Notes: generated by a model not told the origin, from the sequence alone. Shown: positions 16,443 to 26,783, counted from the stretch's first letter. The stretch: 64,000 nucleotides of DNA from Chryseobacterium sediminis (GCF_008386505.1 NZ_VUNZ01000001.1:1054001-1118000); one strand, 5' to 3'. A program made the numbers and translations.

Positions 16443-17414
16443 TTACTGTGTATTATTTTTATCAAAATACTGAATTGCATCTTCTATCGCTTTATCCACA
16501 GACTGGTAGTGAAGTCCTAGTTCATTGACCGATTTCTGATTAGAATAATAATTACAAATCTGAAGTGCTTTCATATTGGAAGCACTGAGATTTGTTTTTA
16601 TCTTTAATGTTCTTAATCCCTCTCCTATCAATCCCAAAAAATTCAACAACCCGTTTGGAATAGCTATCATGACCGGATTTTGATGGGTAATCCTGTTTAT
16701 TTTCTTAAAAAATTCTTTGTAGCTTATGTTTTCATTAGCTAAAAGGTATTTTTCACCATTTCTTCCTTTTTCAACACCACTTAATATCCCAGTGGCTGCA
16801 TCTTCCACATGTACAAAATTCTTTCCTCCTTTCGGATAGAATATTATTCTCTTTTTCCAGGCCCAGAAGATGATTTTCCCGGAACTGGGTTTACTGTCAT
16901 AGGCTCCGATCATAAAGGTGGGATTAACAATAACCACTTTTGTATTTTTACGGTACTTTAAAAGGTAATCTTCAGCTTCAAGTTTACTTTGAGCATATAA
17001 TGAATGAGTAAAGGGATAAAGTTGCAACGATTTTTCATTTCCACTGAAAGCTGTATTTCCATAGCCTAAGGTGTTTGCTGTGCTTACAAATAAAAACTTT
17101 TTCACACCCATTAATTCTGCCTGGGTAAACAGGTTTATGGTTGTCTCATAATTCACTTTTCTGTATTCATCATAGCTTATGAGATTCTGGCGTGTTTCCG
17201 CAGCAATATGAATGATACAGTCAAGTTCTTTGAGCAATAATGAAAGATCGGATGAAAGATCTGCTTCCACCAGTTTCAGATTTTCGTTTTCTTCACTCAG
17301 CCAGCTGCTTCTTTGGCGCACCAGAGCAATAACAGAATAACCATTTTGTAATAATTTAAGGATAACATTAGTTCCCAGAAGCCCTGTTGCTCCGGTGACA
17401 CCTACTTTTTTCAT
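16443..17414 (-). CDS. NAD-dependent epimerase/dehydratase family protein
   Basis: This extended short-chain dehydrogenase of about 323 residues begins MKKVGVTGATGLLGTNVI with the Rossmann motif TGATGLLG. It contains VEADL, DCIIHIAAETRQN and SLYAQSKLEAEDYLL, which holds the YxxxK pair. NPTFMIGAYDSKPSSG and FVHVEDAATGIL follow. Dihydroflavonol-reductase-like and sugar epimerase members share this layout, and the substrate cannot be inferred. The start at 17414 gives an ATGA overlap with the upstream SDR gene, which is more credible than the longer frame starting at 17465. The two dehydrogenases thus look translationally coupled. Confidence 0.87.
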   Translation of the reverse strand: MKKVGVTGATGLLGTNVILKLLQNGYSVIALVRQRSSWLSEENENLKLVEADLSSDLSLLLKELDCIIHIAAETRQNLISYDEYRKVNYETTINLFTQAELMGVKKFLFVSTANTLGYGNTAFSGNEKSLQLYPFTHSLYAQSKLEAEDYLLKYRKNTKVVIVNPTFMIGAYDSKPSSGKIIFWAWKKRIIFYPKGGKNFVHVEDAATGILSGVEKGRNGEKYLLANENISYKEFFKKINRITHQNPVMIAIPNGLLNFLGLIGEGLRTLKIKTNLSASNMKALQICNYYSNQKSVNELGLHYQSVDKAIEDAIQYFDKNNTQ

Positions 17415-18196
17415 GCTTCGATTTCTCTTTTTATAGCCTGGGTCATCAATGGCAGTTTGATCCATATGGGTAAAATTTTCATTATCAGCCAGCTGATTGG
17501 GTTCACCATAATTACGGAATCTTTTTTAAATAGCTGATGAATACAGTAAGAAGCTACTTTATCAGGATTTAAAAGCGTTAATCTTCCCATAAACCCCTGC
17601 TTTTCTATTCTTTTGCATACATCGGTATTGGTTTTCATTGCTCCGGGATTGACAACGCTTACAAAAACATTTGTATCCTTCAACTCTTCATGCAGACCTC
17701 TGGAAAATGAATGAATAAAACTTTTAGATGCGGGATATACTGTTTTGAAACCTATCGGAGAGAAAGCAGCCATACTTGAAACATTAAGAATATAAGCTTT
17801 AGGCTGTCTTAAAAGATTGGGAAGCAACTGGTGGGTAATCAGGGAAGTTGCCGCAACGTTGACCTGCAAAATGGTATTGATATAATCAGATGATGCTTCT
17901 GTAAATTTTTTGGTCCCCCCAAGTCCTGCATTATTGATCAGGATGTGAATTTCAAAAGAGCTGTTGAGCCATTTTGTAAGTTTCATGACATTTTCGTTGA
18001 CAGAAAGATCTGTCTCATAATAATGGGTTTTTATTTCATACTGTCTCTCAAGCTCACTGGAAAGTTCTTTGAGATTCTGATCCGGTAGACTTATAAGAAT
18101 GACGTTGATCTTTTTTCTGGCCAGATGTTCAGCAAATGCTTTGCCCAGTCCCTGGCTTGCTCCTGTGACTACTGCATATGATTCTTTGGTATCCAT
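17411..18196 (-). CDS. Short-chain dehydrogenase/reductase (classical SDR)
   Basis: This 261-residue protein is a NAD(P)-dependent oxidoreductase. It starts with MDTKESYAVVTGASQGLGKA (cofactor motif TGxxxGxG) and has ILINNAGLGG, LNVSSMAAFSPIG and the catalytic YPASKSFIHSF (YxxxK). FVSVVNPGAMKTNT follows. The C-terminal tail contains a hydrophobic stretch (SWLIMKILPIWIKLPLM), suggesting membrane association as in DltE/YqjQ-like or ketosteroid-type SDRs. The next gene overlaps by four bases, and a TAGCTTTG promoter element lies 20 bases upstream. A lipid substrate is possible but unproven. Confidence 0.9.
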   Translation of the reverse strand: MDTKESYAVVTGASQGLGKAFAEHLARKKINVILISLPDQNLKELSSELERQYEIKTHYYETDLSVNENVMKLTKWLNSSFEIHILINNAGLGGTKKFTEASSDYINTILQVNVAATSLITHQLLPNLLRQPKAYILNVSSMAAFSPIGFKTVYPASKSFIHSFSRGLHEELKDTNVFVSVVNPGAMKTNTDVCKRIEKQGFMGRLTLLNPDKVASYCIHQLFKKDSVIMVNPISWLIMKILPIWIKLPLMTQAIKREIEA

Positions 18197-18215
18197 ACGT
18201 TTAAATTTTACAGGA

Positions 18216-18223
18216 CAAAGCTA
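18216..18223 (-). promoter_or_regulatory. TAnnTTTG promoter element for the SDR-epimerase operon
   Basis: The minus strand reads TAGCTTTG, 20 bases before the SDR start at 18196. Confidence 0.55.
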
Positions 18224-18355
18224 TGCCGGAAAAGCACCTTTAATGTTCAGGATTATCTGAACGAACCGATTTTAAACAAGGAAAAACAAAACATACAATC
18301 AATTATAAATCAAATCATTAAATACAAAAAAAAGTAAAAGTTTATAACTCGGAAC

Positions 18356-19444
18356 TTATTTTTTGAATTCAGAAGGAGTTTGTCCGGTCACTTTTTTAAA
18401 GGTGGTATTAAAAGAGGTTTTGGAATTGAACCCAGATTCGTAAGCAATTCCCAGAATGGATAATTTGCTGTCTGATTTTTTCAGAAGTATTTTGGCATAT
18501 TCAACCCTGAATTCATTGACATATTGGAAGAAATTTTTCTCAAAACCTGTATTGATCACATAGGACAAATGATGGGTAGACACGGAAAGCATTTCTGCCA
18601 GCCTGATCAGATTCAGTTCACTATCAAGATAAGGTTTTTGTGTTTCCATAAGATTTTCAAGAGAGGATTTAATCTTCATCAATTCTTCATCCGAGATCAG
18701 TTTTCTCTTTACTTCTTCCGAGCCGGAATCTTCATCAATAGAAATAAGTTCTTCTCTCTGTTTTTCTTCTAAAGGATAAATTTCTCTTTGTTTCAGGGAA
18801 TAATATCCTACCCAGTATACCACAAGTAAAAAGACTGTATTGATAAAGAAGTTGAGTGATTTTGGATCGTAAAACAGATTATAAATAATATAAATAATGT
18901 TTACGATAAGCATTACCAGAATAATATATTCCAACCAGTTCAGATTGATCCCTTCCGTATTGGACGAAAACTGTTGAATTCTCTTTTGATGTTTTCTGAT
19001 CGTAATGTAGGAAAGTAAGGTATAGAAAAGAGCCTGAATCAGAATCAAAATAATACTGATATATTCAAATGGTTTCTTATAGCCTAATGCCACCAGTATA
19101 AGACATCCCAAAAAGGCTGCTGGAAGTAATAAAAACTTTACAGCATTAGTTTTGAAAGTAAAAGAAGGATTGGTATAGAACAGTACACTAAAGTAAAAAA
19201 CAATGGGTGTAAAAAACTGAATACATCTCACAAAGAACAAGGAATGTACCTCCACTACTGAGCCTGTAATCAGAAATAAAACTTCATCCAGCCAAAAGGT
19301 AGACCACAGAAACAGAAATATCCCGAACCATAGATTGGCTTTATGATTTACTTTTAAAGGATTAGCCAGCTTTAACAGAGAAAGCAAAACCAATGAACCA
19401 TAGATAAGTATCACGATGAAACTGTTTAACTCTGATGTGTTCAT
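18356..19444 (-). CDS. AraC-type regulator with N-terminal membrane domain
   Basis: The 362-residue protein starts with about seven hydrophobic helices over the first 215 residues. A charged linker (PLEEKQREELISIDEDSGSEE) follows, then a C-terminal AraC HTH domain. Helix-turn-helix landmarks are LNLIRLAEMLSVSTHHLSYV, NEFRVEYAKILLKKS, ILGIAYESGFNSKTSFNTTF and KKVTGQTPSEFKK. Such membrane-anchored AraC proteins are common in Flavobacteria and are thought to couple a membrane signal to transcription. The SDR-epimerase operon lies just downstream on the same strand and is a possible target. The ligand is unknown. Confidence 0.9.
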   Translation of the reverse strand: MNTSELNSFIVILIYGSLVLLSLLKLANPLKVNHKANLWFGIFLFLWSTFWLDEVLFLITGSVVEVHSLFFVRCIQFFTPIVFYFSVLFYTNPSFTFKTNAVKFLLLPAAFLGCLILVALGYKKPFEYISIILILIQALFYTLLSYITIRKHQKRIQQFSSNTEGINLNWLEYIILVMLIVNIIYIIYNLFYDPKSLNFFINTVFLLVVYWVGYYSLKQREIYPLEEKQREELISIDEDSGSEEVKRKLISDEELMKIKSSLENLMETQKPYLDSELNLIRLAEMLSVSTHHLSYVINTGFEKNFFQYVNEFRVEYAKILLKKSDSKLSILGIAYESGFNSKTSFNTTFKKVTGQTPSEFKK

Positions 19445-19475
19445 TGGTTTTGATATTTTAATTAAAAATAGTCTT

Positions 19476-20129
19476 TTATCCTATTCGTTTCCTTACAAAA
19501 ATTTCATATCCTAAATAAATAAGCGGAAGTGACATGATTCCTATATAAATTCCATTATGCATTGCGTGTTCAGGTGCATTAATCACAGCATATATTAATC
19601 CCAGAAAAGCTCCTCCTAAATGAGCTGCATGCCCGATATTATCATGGGCTCTCGGATTCAGCATCATATATACGGAATATCCAAAATATATCAGTCCGAA
19701 AATGTATCCCGGAATACCAATCGGAATAAAGAAAAGATAGATATCGAGATCGGGAATCAATGCTATGGAAGCAAAAAGAATTCCTGAAACTCCCCCACTG
19801 GCTCCTACTGCAGAATACCATGGCTGCTTTTGGTAAATGTATAATGAAAGAAAGTTACCCAGTAATATTGCTCCCAGATATACAATAACAAAGCCTATAT
19901 TTCCAAACCCCTGAATTACAATAGGTGCAAAGAAATACAGTGTAAGCATATTAAACACCAGGTGCATGATATCAGCATGTAAAAATCCTGATGAAAGCAA
20001 CCGGATATATTCTTTTCTCTGAAGAATAGCACCTACACTAAATTTATATTTTTCAGTAATGGCCGGATTATTAAAAGCTACAAAACTAATAATAGCCGTT
20101 ATTGCAATAAATAATATTAAAATATTCAT
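19476..20129 (-). CDS. Rhomboid family intramembrane serine protease
   Basis: The 217-residue protein has six or more membrane helices and cuts substrate proteins within the membrane. The catalytic serine is S111 in AVGASGGVSG. The dyad histidine is most likely H170 in HAAHLGGAFLG, and the oxyanion-side HxxxN is H56-LVF-N60 in MHLVFNMLTLYFF. Length is close to the usual bacterial rhomboid core without extra domains. parC ends 5 bases upstream, so the gene may be read from the parC transcript. Substrates are unknown. Confidence 0.92.
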   Translation of the reverse strand: MNILILFIAITAIISFVAFNNPAITEKYKFSVGAILQRKEYIRLLSSGFLHADIMHLVFNMLTLYFFAPIVIQGFGNIGFVIVYLGAILLGNFLSLYIYQKQPWYSAVGASGGVSGILFASIALIPDLDIYLFFIPIGIPGYIFGLIYFGYSVYMMLNPRAHDNIGHAAHLGGAFLGLIYAVINAPEHAMHNGIYIGIMSLPLIYLGYEIFVRKRIG

Positions 20130-20134
20130 TCTTT

Positions 20135-22723
20135 TTAATTTTCAGGTTCATCACCTTGAAACAGATCTCCAATAATTCCCCCGTCTTCATCCACATCTCC
20201 TCCTGTAGGCTCCGGATCTTCATATACTTCAGGTTCTTCTTCCACAGGTTCAGGAATGGTAATATTGATTGCTTTTACTTTGAACTTTGTAAATTGGTTT
20301 CCGATGGCTTTTATCCCTTTTACAGCGATAAATTCATCAATATTTACTGTTTCCGGATCACGTTCTTTTCCTTTATCTTTCGCGAAAATGATTTCTGCAG
20401 TTACATCGTTTGCAACAATTACATTTTCAATGAACGATTTCGGATGTTCAGATGGCATGAAAGTCTGTACATTTACCGTGTTTTCCAGTAAGAACCTCTT
20501 GATAAAGTAAATGTCTTTTTCTCCATCATAATAGATACAGGTAATAGGCTGTGCGGGTCTCCATTTTTCCAGTACCAGATATTCATCATCGAAACGGTTA
20601 CCCAAATCAAAAGAAACAAGCTTTACTTCACCGTTTGTATTGATTGTCAGGATTTTATCATCTCCTTTGAAACTTCCCAGTAATGTTCCTCTTACATCAG
20701 CATTCAGTCTTCTTACCGTATCGTCAAACCAGATTTTTCTAGGTGCCAGAGTAGAAACTCCTTCTTCCTTCATATCTACTTTTTTCACGGCGTATTTTGT
20801 TACCAGGTTTCCTTTGGAATCACGCCCTTTGATGGCAAGTTCGGAGAAATTGATCTCCATTTTGTTCTTTCTGATCCTTGGATTTGGTTTTAAAAGTACA
20901 GTTACTGTTTCTGCTTCTCCATTAGGATTTGCTGAGAAATATAAAGTTTCTGATCCTTTTTTGTCTGAAGCTAACGGATAATCTGTATTTCTGGTCACTC
21001 CGGTTACAGAGAAACGTTTCATATAATATGGACCTTCCCTACCTTCACGGTAGATCATGTTATATACTGTTCTTTTATCGTTTTTCTTCCATATAGCAAC
21101 ATGCAGAATATCCTTTCCAACAAATGTTTTAGCCTCTACTTTCACCACTTTCATACTTCCGTCTTTTCTGAAAATGATGATATCATCTATGTCAGAACAG
21201 TCAAATAGATACTGGTCTTTCTTCAGGGATGTTCCGATGAAGCCTTCTTCAAAATTGGCATAGAACTTTTCATTAGCCACAGCAACTTTTGTAGCATCAA
21301 TGGTATCAAAAATTCTAAGCTCTGTCTTTCTCTGTTTGTCTTTGCCGTATTTTTTCTGGATATTTAAATAATAATCAATGGCATAAGCGATCAGGTTGGC
21401 CAAGTGATATTTCACCTGTTCTATCTTACCTTCCAGCGAAGCAATATTTTCTTTAAATTTATCTAAATCGAATCTTGAAATCCTCTTGATTCTGATCTCT
21501 GTCAGTTTTAAGATATCCTCTTCTGTAACGGCTCTTAAAAGATGTTTGGTATGAGGTTTTAATCCCGCATCAATAGTTTTTAATACATCTTCCCAGGTTT
21601 TTACCTCTTCAATATCGTGATAGATTCTGTTTTCGATGAAAATTCTCTCCAATGAAGAGAAATGCCAGCTTTCCTGAAGCTCATGAAGCTCAATTTCCAG
21701 TTCTTTTTTCAATAATGACACGGTATGGTCCGTATTCGTTTTCAGAATATCAGACACCGTCAAAAACATGGGTTTATCTCCTACAATTACACAGGCATTC
21801 GGAGAGATGGTCACCTGACAGTCTGTAAATGCATACAGAGCATCAATGGTTTTATCCGGCGACACATCATTATGGATATGAATAAGGATTTCTACTTTAT
21901 CTGAAGTATTGTCCTCAATCTTTTTGATTTTGATCTTTCCTTTCTCATTGGCTTTTAAAATAGAGTCAATAAGATCCGTTGTGGTTTTTGAATAAGGAAG
22001 TTCGGAGATAACCAGTGTATGTTTATCCGTCTGGGTAATTTTAGCTCTTGCTCTTACCTTTCCTCCTCTGTGACCGTCATTATATTCGGAAACGTCAAGA
22101 TAACCGGCTGTTAAAAAGTCCGGGTACAGTTCAAATTTCTTACCTTTTAAATACGCTACAGAAGCATTAATAAGCTCGTTAAAGTTATGCGGAAGTATTT
22201 TTGTGGAAAGTCCTACCCCAATACCTTCTACTCCCTGTGCAAGAAGCAGAGGAAATTTTACCGGCAAATCAATAGGCTCATTATTTCTTCCGTCATAAGA
22301 CTTTGTCCAATCTGTAGTTTTAGGATTAAATACTACTTCCAGAGCAAAAGGAGTCAGTCTTGCTTCAATATATCTTGCTGCAGCCGCAGAATCTCCTGTA
22401 TAAATATTACCCCAGTTTCCCTGTGTATCTATTAACAGCTCTTTCTGCCCAATCTGTACCATGGCATCTGTAATGGAAGCATCTCCGTGCGGGTGATACT
22501 TCATGGTATTTCCCACGATATTGGCTACTTTATTGTAACGGCCGTCTTCCAGTTCCCGCATAGAGTGCATGATTCTTCGTTGAACGGGTTTCAAGCCGTC
22601 ATAGATCGAAGGGATAGCTCTATCCAAAATTACATAGGAAGCATAATCCAGAAACCAGTCTTTGTATAAACCGGAAACTTTCTTCAAGCTTTCACCCTCA
22701 TGCGAATATTCTTCTGTCGTCAT
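20135..22723 (-). CDS. parC: DNA topoisomerase IV subunit A
   Basis: This 862-residue subunit breaks and rejoins DNA to decatenate replicated chromosomes, working with ParE. Landmarks are DRAIPSIYDGLKPVQRR, YHPHGDASITDAMV (the quinolone-site region, residues 76-90) and SAAAARYIEARL with the active-site tyrosine at about 118. A coiled region and a C-terminal beta-pinwheel follow. The acidic tail (EEEPEVYEDPEPTGGDVDED) is typical of Bacteroidetes. The parE gene lies about 590 bases upstream on the same strand, with one small membrane-protein gene between. ParC rather than GyrA is chosen from this parE linkage. Confidence 0.93.
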   Translation of the reverse strand: MTTEEYSHEGESLKKVSGLYKDWFLDYASYVILDRAIPSIYDGLKPVQRRIMHSMRELEDGRYNKVANIVGNTMKYHPHGDASITDAMVQIGQKELLIDTQGNWGNIYTGDSAAAARYIEARLTPFALEVVFNPKTTDWTKSYDGRNNEPIDLPVKFPLLLAQGVEGIGVGLSTKILPHNFNELINASVAYLKGKKFELYPDFLTAGYLDVSEYNDGHRGGKVRARAKITQTDKHTLVISELPYSKTTTDLIDSILKANEKGKIKIKKIEDNTSDKVEILIHIHNDVSPDKTIDALYAFTDCQVTISPNACVIVGDKPMFLTVSDILKTNTDHTVSLLKKELEIELHELQESWHFSSLERIFIENRIYHDIEEVKTWEDVLKTIDAGLKPHTKHLLRAVTEEDILKLTEIRIKRISRFDLDKFKENIASLEGKIEQVKYHLANLIAYAIDYYLNIQKKYGKDKQRKTELRIFDTIDATKVAVANEKFYANFEEGFIGTSLKKDQYLFDCSDIDDIIIFRKDGSMKVVKVEAKTFVGKDILHVAIWKKNDKRTVYNMIYREGREGPYYMKRFSVTGVTRNTDYPLASDKKGSETLYFSANPNGEAETVTVLLKPNPRIRKNKMEINFSELAIKGRDSKGNLVTKYAVKKVDMKEEGVSTLAPRKIWFDDTVRRLNADVRGTLLGSFKGDDKILTINTNGEVKLVSFDLGNRFDDEYLVLEKWRPAQPITCIYYDGEKDIYFIKRFLLENTVNVQTFMPSEHPKSFIENVIVANDVTAEIIFAKDKGKERDPETVNIDEFIAVKGIKAIGNQFTKFKVKAINITIPEPVEEEPEVYEDPEPTGGDVDEDGGIIGDLFQGDEPEN

Positions 22724-23207
22724 CTGTTTTTTTATCTTTTTTCTCTTTATTAGCTTTCACTACTTTGTTTAGAGAGAGTTTTAAATCATTTACTTCTTTA
22801 TTGTTCAAATAAGAGATTTGGTACTTTAGTATCGTAGAACCATTATTCTTACTAGAAACGGTGATATATAATCTTTTGAAAAAGAGAATACTGACCACGT
22901 CATATTTTATCAATTTGTATTTTGGAAATTCGTCGTGAAGAGGTTTGTCTAAAAAGGGAATAACATTCCTGTTTTTAAAGTTCAAAGCTTCTCCATCGCT
23001 GTCATATTCAAAAATCTGTCTGCCGCTGATATAAAATATTATCAGCAGTAGAATGGGAACAATAATCAACAAATAACTTTCTTTACCTAATGCATTAAAT
23101 CTGTATTCATTAGCGGCAAATACGATTATACCAAACACTGTTATCATAAGAAGCAGTGTACTCAAAGAGTTATAAATTGATGCTTTATTACGGTTACTTA
23201 GTCTCAT
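22698..23207 (-). CDS. Small membrane protein of unknown function between parE and parC
   Basis: The 169-residue protein has two membrane segments (about residues 14-31 and 43-60). A basic soluble region and a lysine-rich tail (KANKEKKDKKTDDDRR) follow. The middle, with LKYQISYLNNKEV, could be a PH-like or bacterial-PH fold, but I do not recognise the family with confidence. Its end overlaps the parC start by 26 bases, so translation of the two is probably coupled. It sits 104 bases downstream of parE. Nothing in the sequence links it to DNA topology. Confidence 0.75.
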   Translation of the reverse strand: MRLSNRNKASIYNSLSTLLLMITVFGIIVFAANEYRFNALGKESYLLIIVPILLLIIFYISGRQIFEYDSDGEALNFKNRNVIPFLDKPLHDEFPKYKLIKYDVVSILFFKRLYITVSSKNNGSTILKYQISYLNNKEVNDLKLSLNKVVKANKEKKDKKTDDDRRIFA

Positions 23208-23311
23208 TGTTATTTTTTGGTTGCGTAAGTTTTATAATTCTTACTTCATCCAAAATTGTGTTTTTTTTCAGTAATGGTTTTTACAACCTGTTTTTTTAAG
23301 TTTTAAATCTT

Positions 23312-25198
23312 TTAATTCTCTACTTCATCCAGTATTTCTTTTTTATCAATATCAGAATCATCTTCCACCACAAGGTTTTCAAGAATGAAAGTCTGTCTGT
23401 CCGGAGTATTTTTCCCCATGTAAAATTCCAGAAGCTGATCAATCGTCTGGTCTTTTCCTACTACTACAGGCTCTAAACGGATGTCTTTTCCAATAAAATG
23501 CTTAAACTCATCTGGAGAAATTTCTCCTAATCCTTTAAATCGTGTGATTTCAGGATTTTTCCCCAGTTCGTTCAATGCTTTTACCCTTTCGGCTTCTGTA
23601 TAACAATATCGTGTTTCCTTTTTATTTCTTACTCTGAATAACGGAGTCTGAAGGATATAAAGGTGTCCGTTTTTAATCAGGTCCGGAAAGAATTGCAGGA
23701 AGAAAGTGATCATCAGCAGACGAATGTGCATTCCATCCACATCGGCATCGGTAGCAATAATCACCTGGTTGTATCTCAGGTCTTCTAAGCTTTCTTCAAT
23801 ATTTAATGCGGCCTGAAGAAGGTTAAATTCCTCATTTTCATAAACAACTTTCTTGGTTAGACCATAACAGTTCAACGGTTTACCTTTCAGTGAGAATACT
23901 GCCTGCGTTTCTACATCTCTGGATTTTGTGATAGATCCTGATGCGGAATCCCCTTCGGTAATGAAGATTTGGGTATCTCCTTTTCTCTCGGCTTTCTGAT
24001 CATTATAGTGCTGTCTGCAGTCACGAAGCTTTTTATTGTGGAGAGATACTTTTTTTGCTCTTTCCCTTGCCAGTTTCTGGATTCCCGAAAGTTCTTTTCT
24101 TTCTCTTTCGGAAATTAATATTTTTCTTTGAATTGCCTCTGCAATTTCCGGATTTTTATGAAAGAAATTATCCAGTTTGCTCTTAAGGAAATCAATAATG
24201 AATGTTCTCACAGTAGGCCCGTTCGGTCCCATATCATTAGACCCTAATTTTGTTTTGGTCTGAGATTCAAATACCGGTTCTTCTACATTGATTGAGATTG
24301 CGGCGATGATTGACTTTCTGATATCAGAAGCATCAAAACTTTTATTGAAGAATTCACGCACTGTTTTTACATACGCTTCACGGAATGCATTAAGGTGTGT
24401 TCCCCCTTGTGTTGTATTCTGTCCGTTAACGAATGAAAAATAAGTTTCTGTTTGTGATTTATCAGAATGGGTAATTGCTACCTCAATATCATCATCCTTC
24501 AAATGAACGATCGGATAAAGGATATCGCTTTCCAGTTCTTCTTCCAACAAATCTTTAAGACCATTTTCAGAAAAATAGGTTTCTCCGTTGAAAAGTATTT
24601 TAAGTCCCGGATTCAGATAAGCATAATTGCGGAGCATTCTTTCGATATACTCTTTTCTGTATTTAAAGTGCAGGAAAATCTCTCCATCAGGGATAAAAGA
24701 GATTTCAGTACCGTTTCTGTCCGAAGTTTCTTTCTCATCAAAGTTTTCTTTGATCATACCTCGGGAGAATTCAGCAACTTTCATTTTTCCATCACGGAAA
24801 GAACGGACTCTGAAGTAATCTGAAAGGGCATTTACCGCTTTGGTACCAACCCCGTTCAGTCCTACAGATTTTTTAAACGCTTTACTGTCGTACTTTCCTC
24901 CGGTATTCATTTTTGAAACGGCGTCTACGACTTTCCCCAACGGGATACCACGTCCAAAGTCACGGATCGTAACTTTACCGTCGTCCAGTTTTATTTCAAT
25001 TCTTTTCCCTGATCTCATCCTGAACTCATCAATAGAGTTATCAAGGATTTCTTTTAACAGTATATAAATACCATCATCAGCAGAAGAACCGTCACCGAGT
25101 TTCCCGATGTACATACCGGGGCGCAGACGGATGTGTTCCTGCCAATCGAGGGTTCTGATATTATCTTCGGAGTAGGTTGGATTTATTTCTTGTGACAT
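23312..25198 (-). CDS. parE: DNA topoisomerase IV subunit B
   Basis: This ATPase subunit of about 628 residues drives the topoisomerase IV strand-passage cycle. GHKL ATPase motifs are [10 protein letters not shown] (Bergerat N box), DFGRGIPLG and [15 protein letters not shown]. The transducer region has QGGTHLNAF. The TOPRIM domain has [11 protein letters not shown] and [14 protein letters not shown], and IPL-like [14 protein letters not shown] lies near the end. The start at 25198 ([12 protein letters not shown]) is preferred over an upstream frame start at 25213. A TACTTTTG element at 25219-25226 would place transcription start very close to the start codon. Confidence 0.94.
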   Translation of the reverse strand: MSQEINPTYSEDNIRTLDWQEHIRLRPGMYIGKLGDGSSADDGIYILLKEILDNSIDEFRMRSGKRIEIKLDDGKVTIRDFGRGIPLGKVVDAVSKMNTGGKYDSKAFKKSVGLNGVGTKAVNALSDYFRVRSFRDGKMKVAEFSRGMIKENFDEKETSDRNGTEISFIPDGEIFLHFKYRKEYIERMLRNYAYLNPGLKILFNGETYFSENGLKDLLEEELESDILYPIVHLKDDDIEVAITHSDKSQTETYFSFVNGQNTTQGGTHLNAFREAYVKTVREFFNKSFDASDIRKSIIAAISINVEEPVFESQTKTKLGSNDMGPNGPTVRTFIIDFLKSKLDNFFHKNPEIAEAIQRKILISERERKELSGIQKLARERAKKVSLHNKKLRDCRQHYNDQKAERKGDTQIFITEGDSASGSITKSRDVETQAVFSLKGKPLNCYGLTKKVVYENEEFNLLQAALNIEESLEDLRYNQVIIATDADVDGMHIRLLMITFFLQFFPDLIKNGHLYILQTPLFRVRNKKETRYCYTEAERVKALNELGKNPEITRFKGLGEISPDEFKHFIGKDIRLEPVVVGKDQTIDQLLEFYMGKNTPDRQTFILENLVVEDDSDIDKKEILDEVEN

Positions 25199-25218
25199 AT
25201 ATGATTTCAGCAAACATA

Positions 25219-25226
25219 CAAAAGTA
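25219..25226 (-). promoter_or_regulatory. TAnnTTTG promoter element for parE
   Basis: The minus strand reads TACTTTTG, 20 bases before the start at 25198. Confidence 0.5.
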
Positions 25227-25553
25227 CAAAATTGTCCAAAATTATCCGAATTTTTTCAACTTGTTTTTTTTAATATTTCGCTATAAACATTGCATTATTA
25301 TCAATCAAATTATATATTTACAAAATTATCAACACCGTGTGAAAAATTTATTTACTTTCCTTATATTCTGAATAATTTTATTATTTTCTACACTCTTTAT
25401 ATTCACAAATGGGTCGTTTATTTGCTAAGGGTTACTATTTAACTATAGAAATTGCTGTATATCATGTTAAACCCTGTCTTTTCCTAATATTTATTTCCAT
25501 AAGTTCAATACGTTTTAAATATTTCATTAAATTCGACCAACAAAACTGTTTTT
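25227..25553. other. Divergent AT-rich region upstream of parE and the aminotransferase
   Basis: No gene is seen. A near-consensus TAAATTCG lies at 25528-25535, before the aminotransferase ATG at 25554. A DnaA-box-like TTATCAACA occurs near 25326 but stands alone. Confidence 0.4.
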
Positions 25554-26702
25554 ATGATACAACTTCCTTTATCAAAACTTTCTAATGTAGGAACTACTAT
25601 TTTCAGTCAGATGACTCAACTGGCCAATGAAAATGAAGCCATCAATCTATCTCAGGGATTCCCTGATTTTATGCCTGATTCAGAATTATTGAATCATGTG
25701 GATCATTTTATTAAAAAGGGCTTCAACCAATATGCTCCCTTAGGCGGAATGATTGGATTAAAGGAAGAAATTGCCCGAAAAATAGAGAACAGCCATCAGG
25801 CGATCTACCACCCGGATTCTGAAATAACAATTACAGCGGGTGGAACTCAGGCTATTTTCACCGCTATTGCCTCTTTTGTTAAAAAGGATGATGAAGTGAT
25901 CATTTTTGAACCGGCTTATGATTGCTATGAACCCACAGTAGAACTTTTCGGAGGTATTGTTAAACGTTTTGAAATGAAAGCTCCGGATTATGAAATCAAC
26001 TGGACTGCTGTAAAAAACCTTATCAGTGAAAAAACGAGAATGATCATTCTTAATAACCCTAATAATCCTTCAGGAAAAATCCTGAAAGAAAATGATATTC
26101 AAGAGCTTATCAAACTGGTGAAGGGAACTTCTATTCTTATTTTAAGTGATGAAGTGTATGAAAATATTGTTTTTGATGGAAAACAACATTTAAGCATCTG
26201 CAAGTATCCGGAATTAAAAGAAAGAAGCATTCTTGTTGCCTCTTTTGGAAAGCTTTTCCACGTTACCGGCTGGAAAGTAGGCTACTGTGCTGCACCTAAA
26301 AATTTAACGGACGAATTCAGAAAAGTTCATCAATTCAATGTATTCTGTGTAAACACTCCTATACAGCTTGCACTGGCAGAATACATGAAAAATGATGAAC
26401 ATTACACTTATCTGAATCAGTTTTTCCAGGAAAAAAGAGATTTTCTGAGAAAAGGACTTGGGGGAACTTCGTTTGAGCTTCTGGATTGTGAGGGAACGTA
26501 TTTTCAGGCAGTAAAATATGATAAGATTTCTGATAAAAATGATTTTGATTTTGCATCTGAACTTACTATTAATCATAAGGTGGCTAGCGTTCCTTTTTCT
26601 TCTTTTTATAAAAGCAAGCTGAATGAAAATGTGATCAGATTATGCTTTGCCAAGAAGCAGGAAACATTGGAAAAAGCACTTGAAAACCTGTCAAAGATTT
26701 AA
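25554..26702 (+). CDS. PLP-dependent methionine/kynurenine-type aminotransferase
   Basis: This 382-residue fold-type I aminotransferase transfers amino groups using pyridoxal phosphate. It starts MIQLPLSKLSNVGTTIF and contains INLSQGFPDF, QYAPLGGMIGLKEEIA, TAGGTQAIF, PNNPSGK and DEVYENIVFDG. The Schiff-base lysine is K233 in ASFGKLFHVTGWK, and VIRLCFAKK carries the C-terminal carboxylate-binding arginine. This pattern matches methionine aminotransferase (YbdL-like) and kynurenine aminotransferase relatives. It may serve methionine salvage, but no salvage neighbours are present. A very strong hairpin follows the gene. Confidence 0.9.
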   Translation: MIQLPLSKLSNVGTTIFSQMTQLANENEAINLSQGFPDFMPDSELLNHVDHFIKKGFNQYAPLGGMIGLKEEIARKIENSHQAIYHPDSEITITAGGTQAIFTAIASFVKKDDEVIIFEPAYDCYEPTVELFGGIVKRFEMKAPDYEINWTAVKNLISEKTRMIILNNPNNPSGKILKENDIQELIKLVKGTSILILSDEVYENIVFDGKQHLSICKYPELKERSILVASFGKLFHVTGWKVGYCAAPKNLTDEFRKVHQFNVFCVNTPIQLALAEYMKNDEHYTYLNQFFQEKRDFLRKGLGGTSFELLDCEGTYFQAVKYDKISDKNDFDFASELTINHKVASVPFSSFYKSKLNENVIRLCFAKKQETLEKALENLSKI

Positions 26703-26720
26703 CCAACAATATTGTGTAAA

Positions 26721-26763
26721 CAGAATCCGCCGGCTCAAAAATGAGCCGGCGGATTCTGTTTTA
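26721..26763. terminator. Strong bidirectional terminator
   Basis: A perfect 17-bp stem (CAGAATCCGCCGGCTCA with its complement) closes on an AAAA loop between two converging genes. It is much more GC-rich than its surroundings. Confidence 0.88.
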
Positions 26764-26783
26764 ATGTATACGTTTTTGAAATG

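Noticed and set aside
25320..25340. DnaA-box-like TTATCAACA near parE, considered as a replication origin
   Set aside because: It is a single imperfect box with no cluster and no dnaA, gidA or parAB genes nearby.
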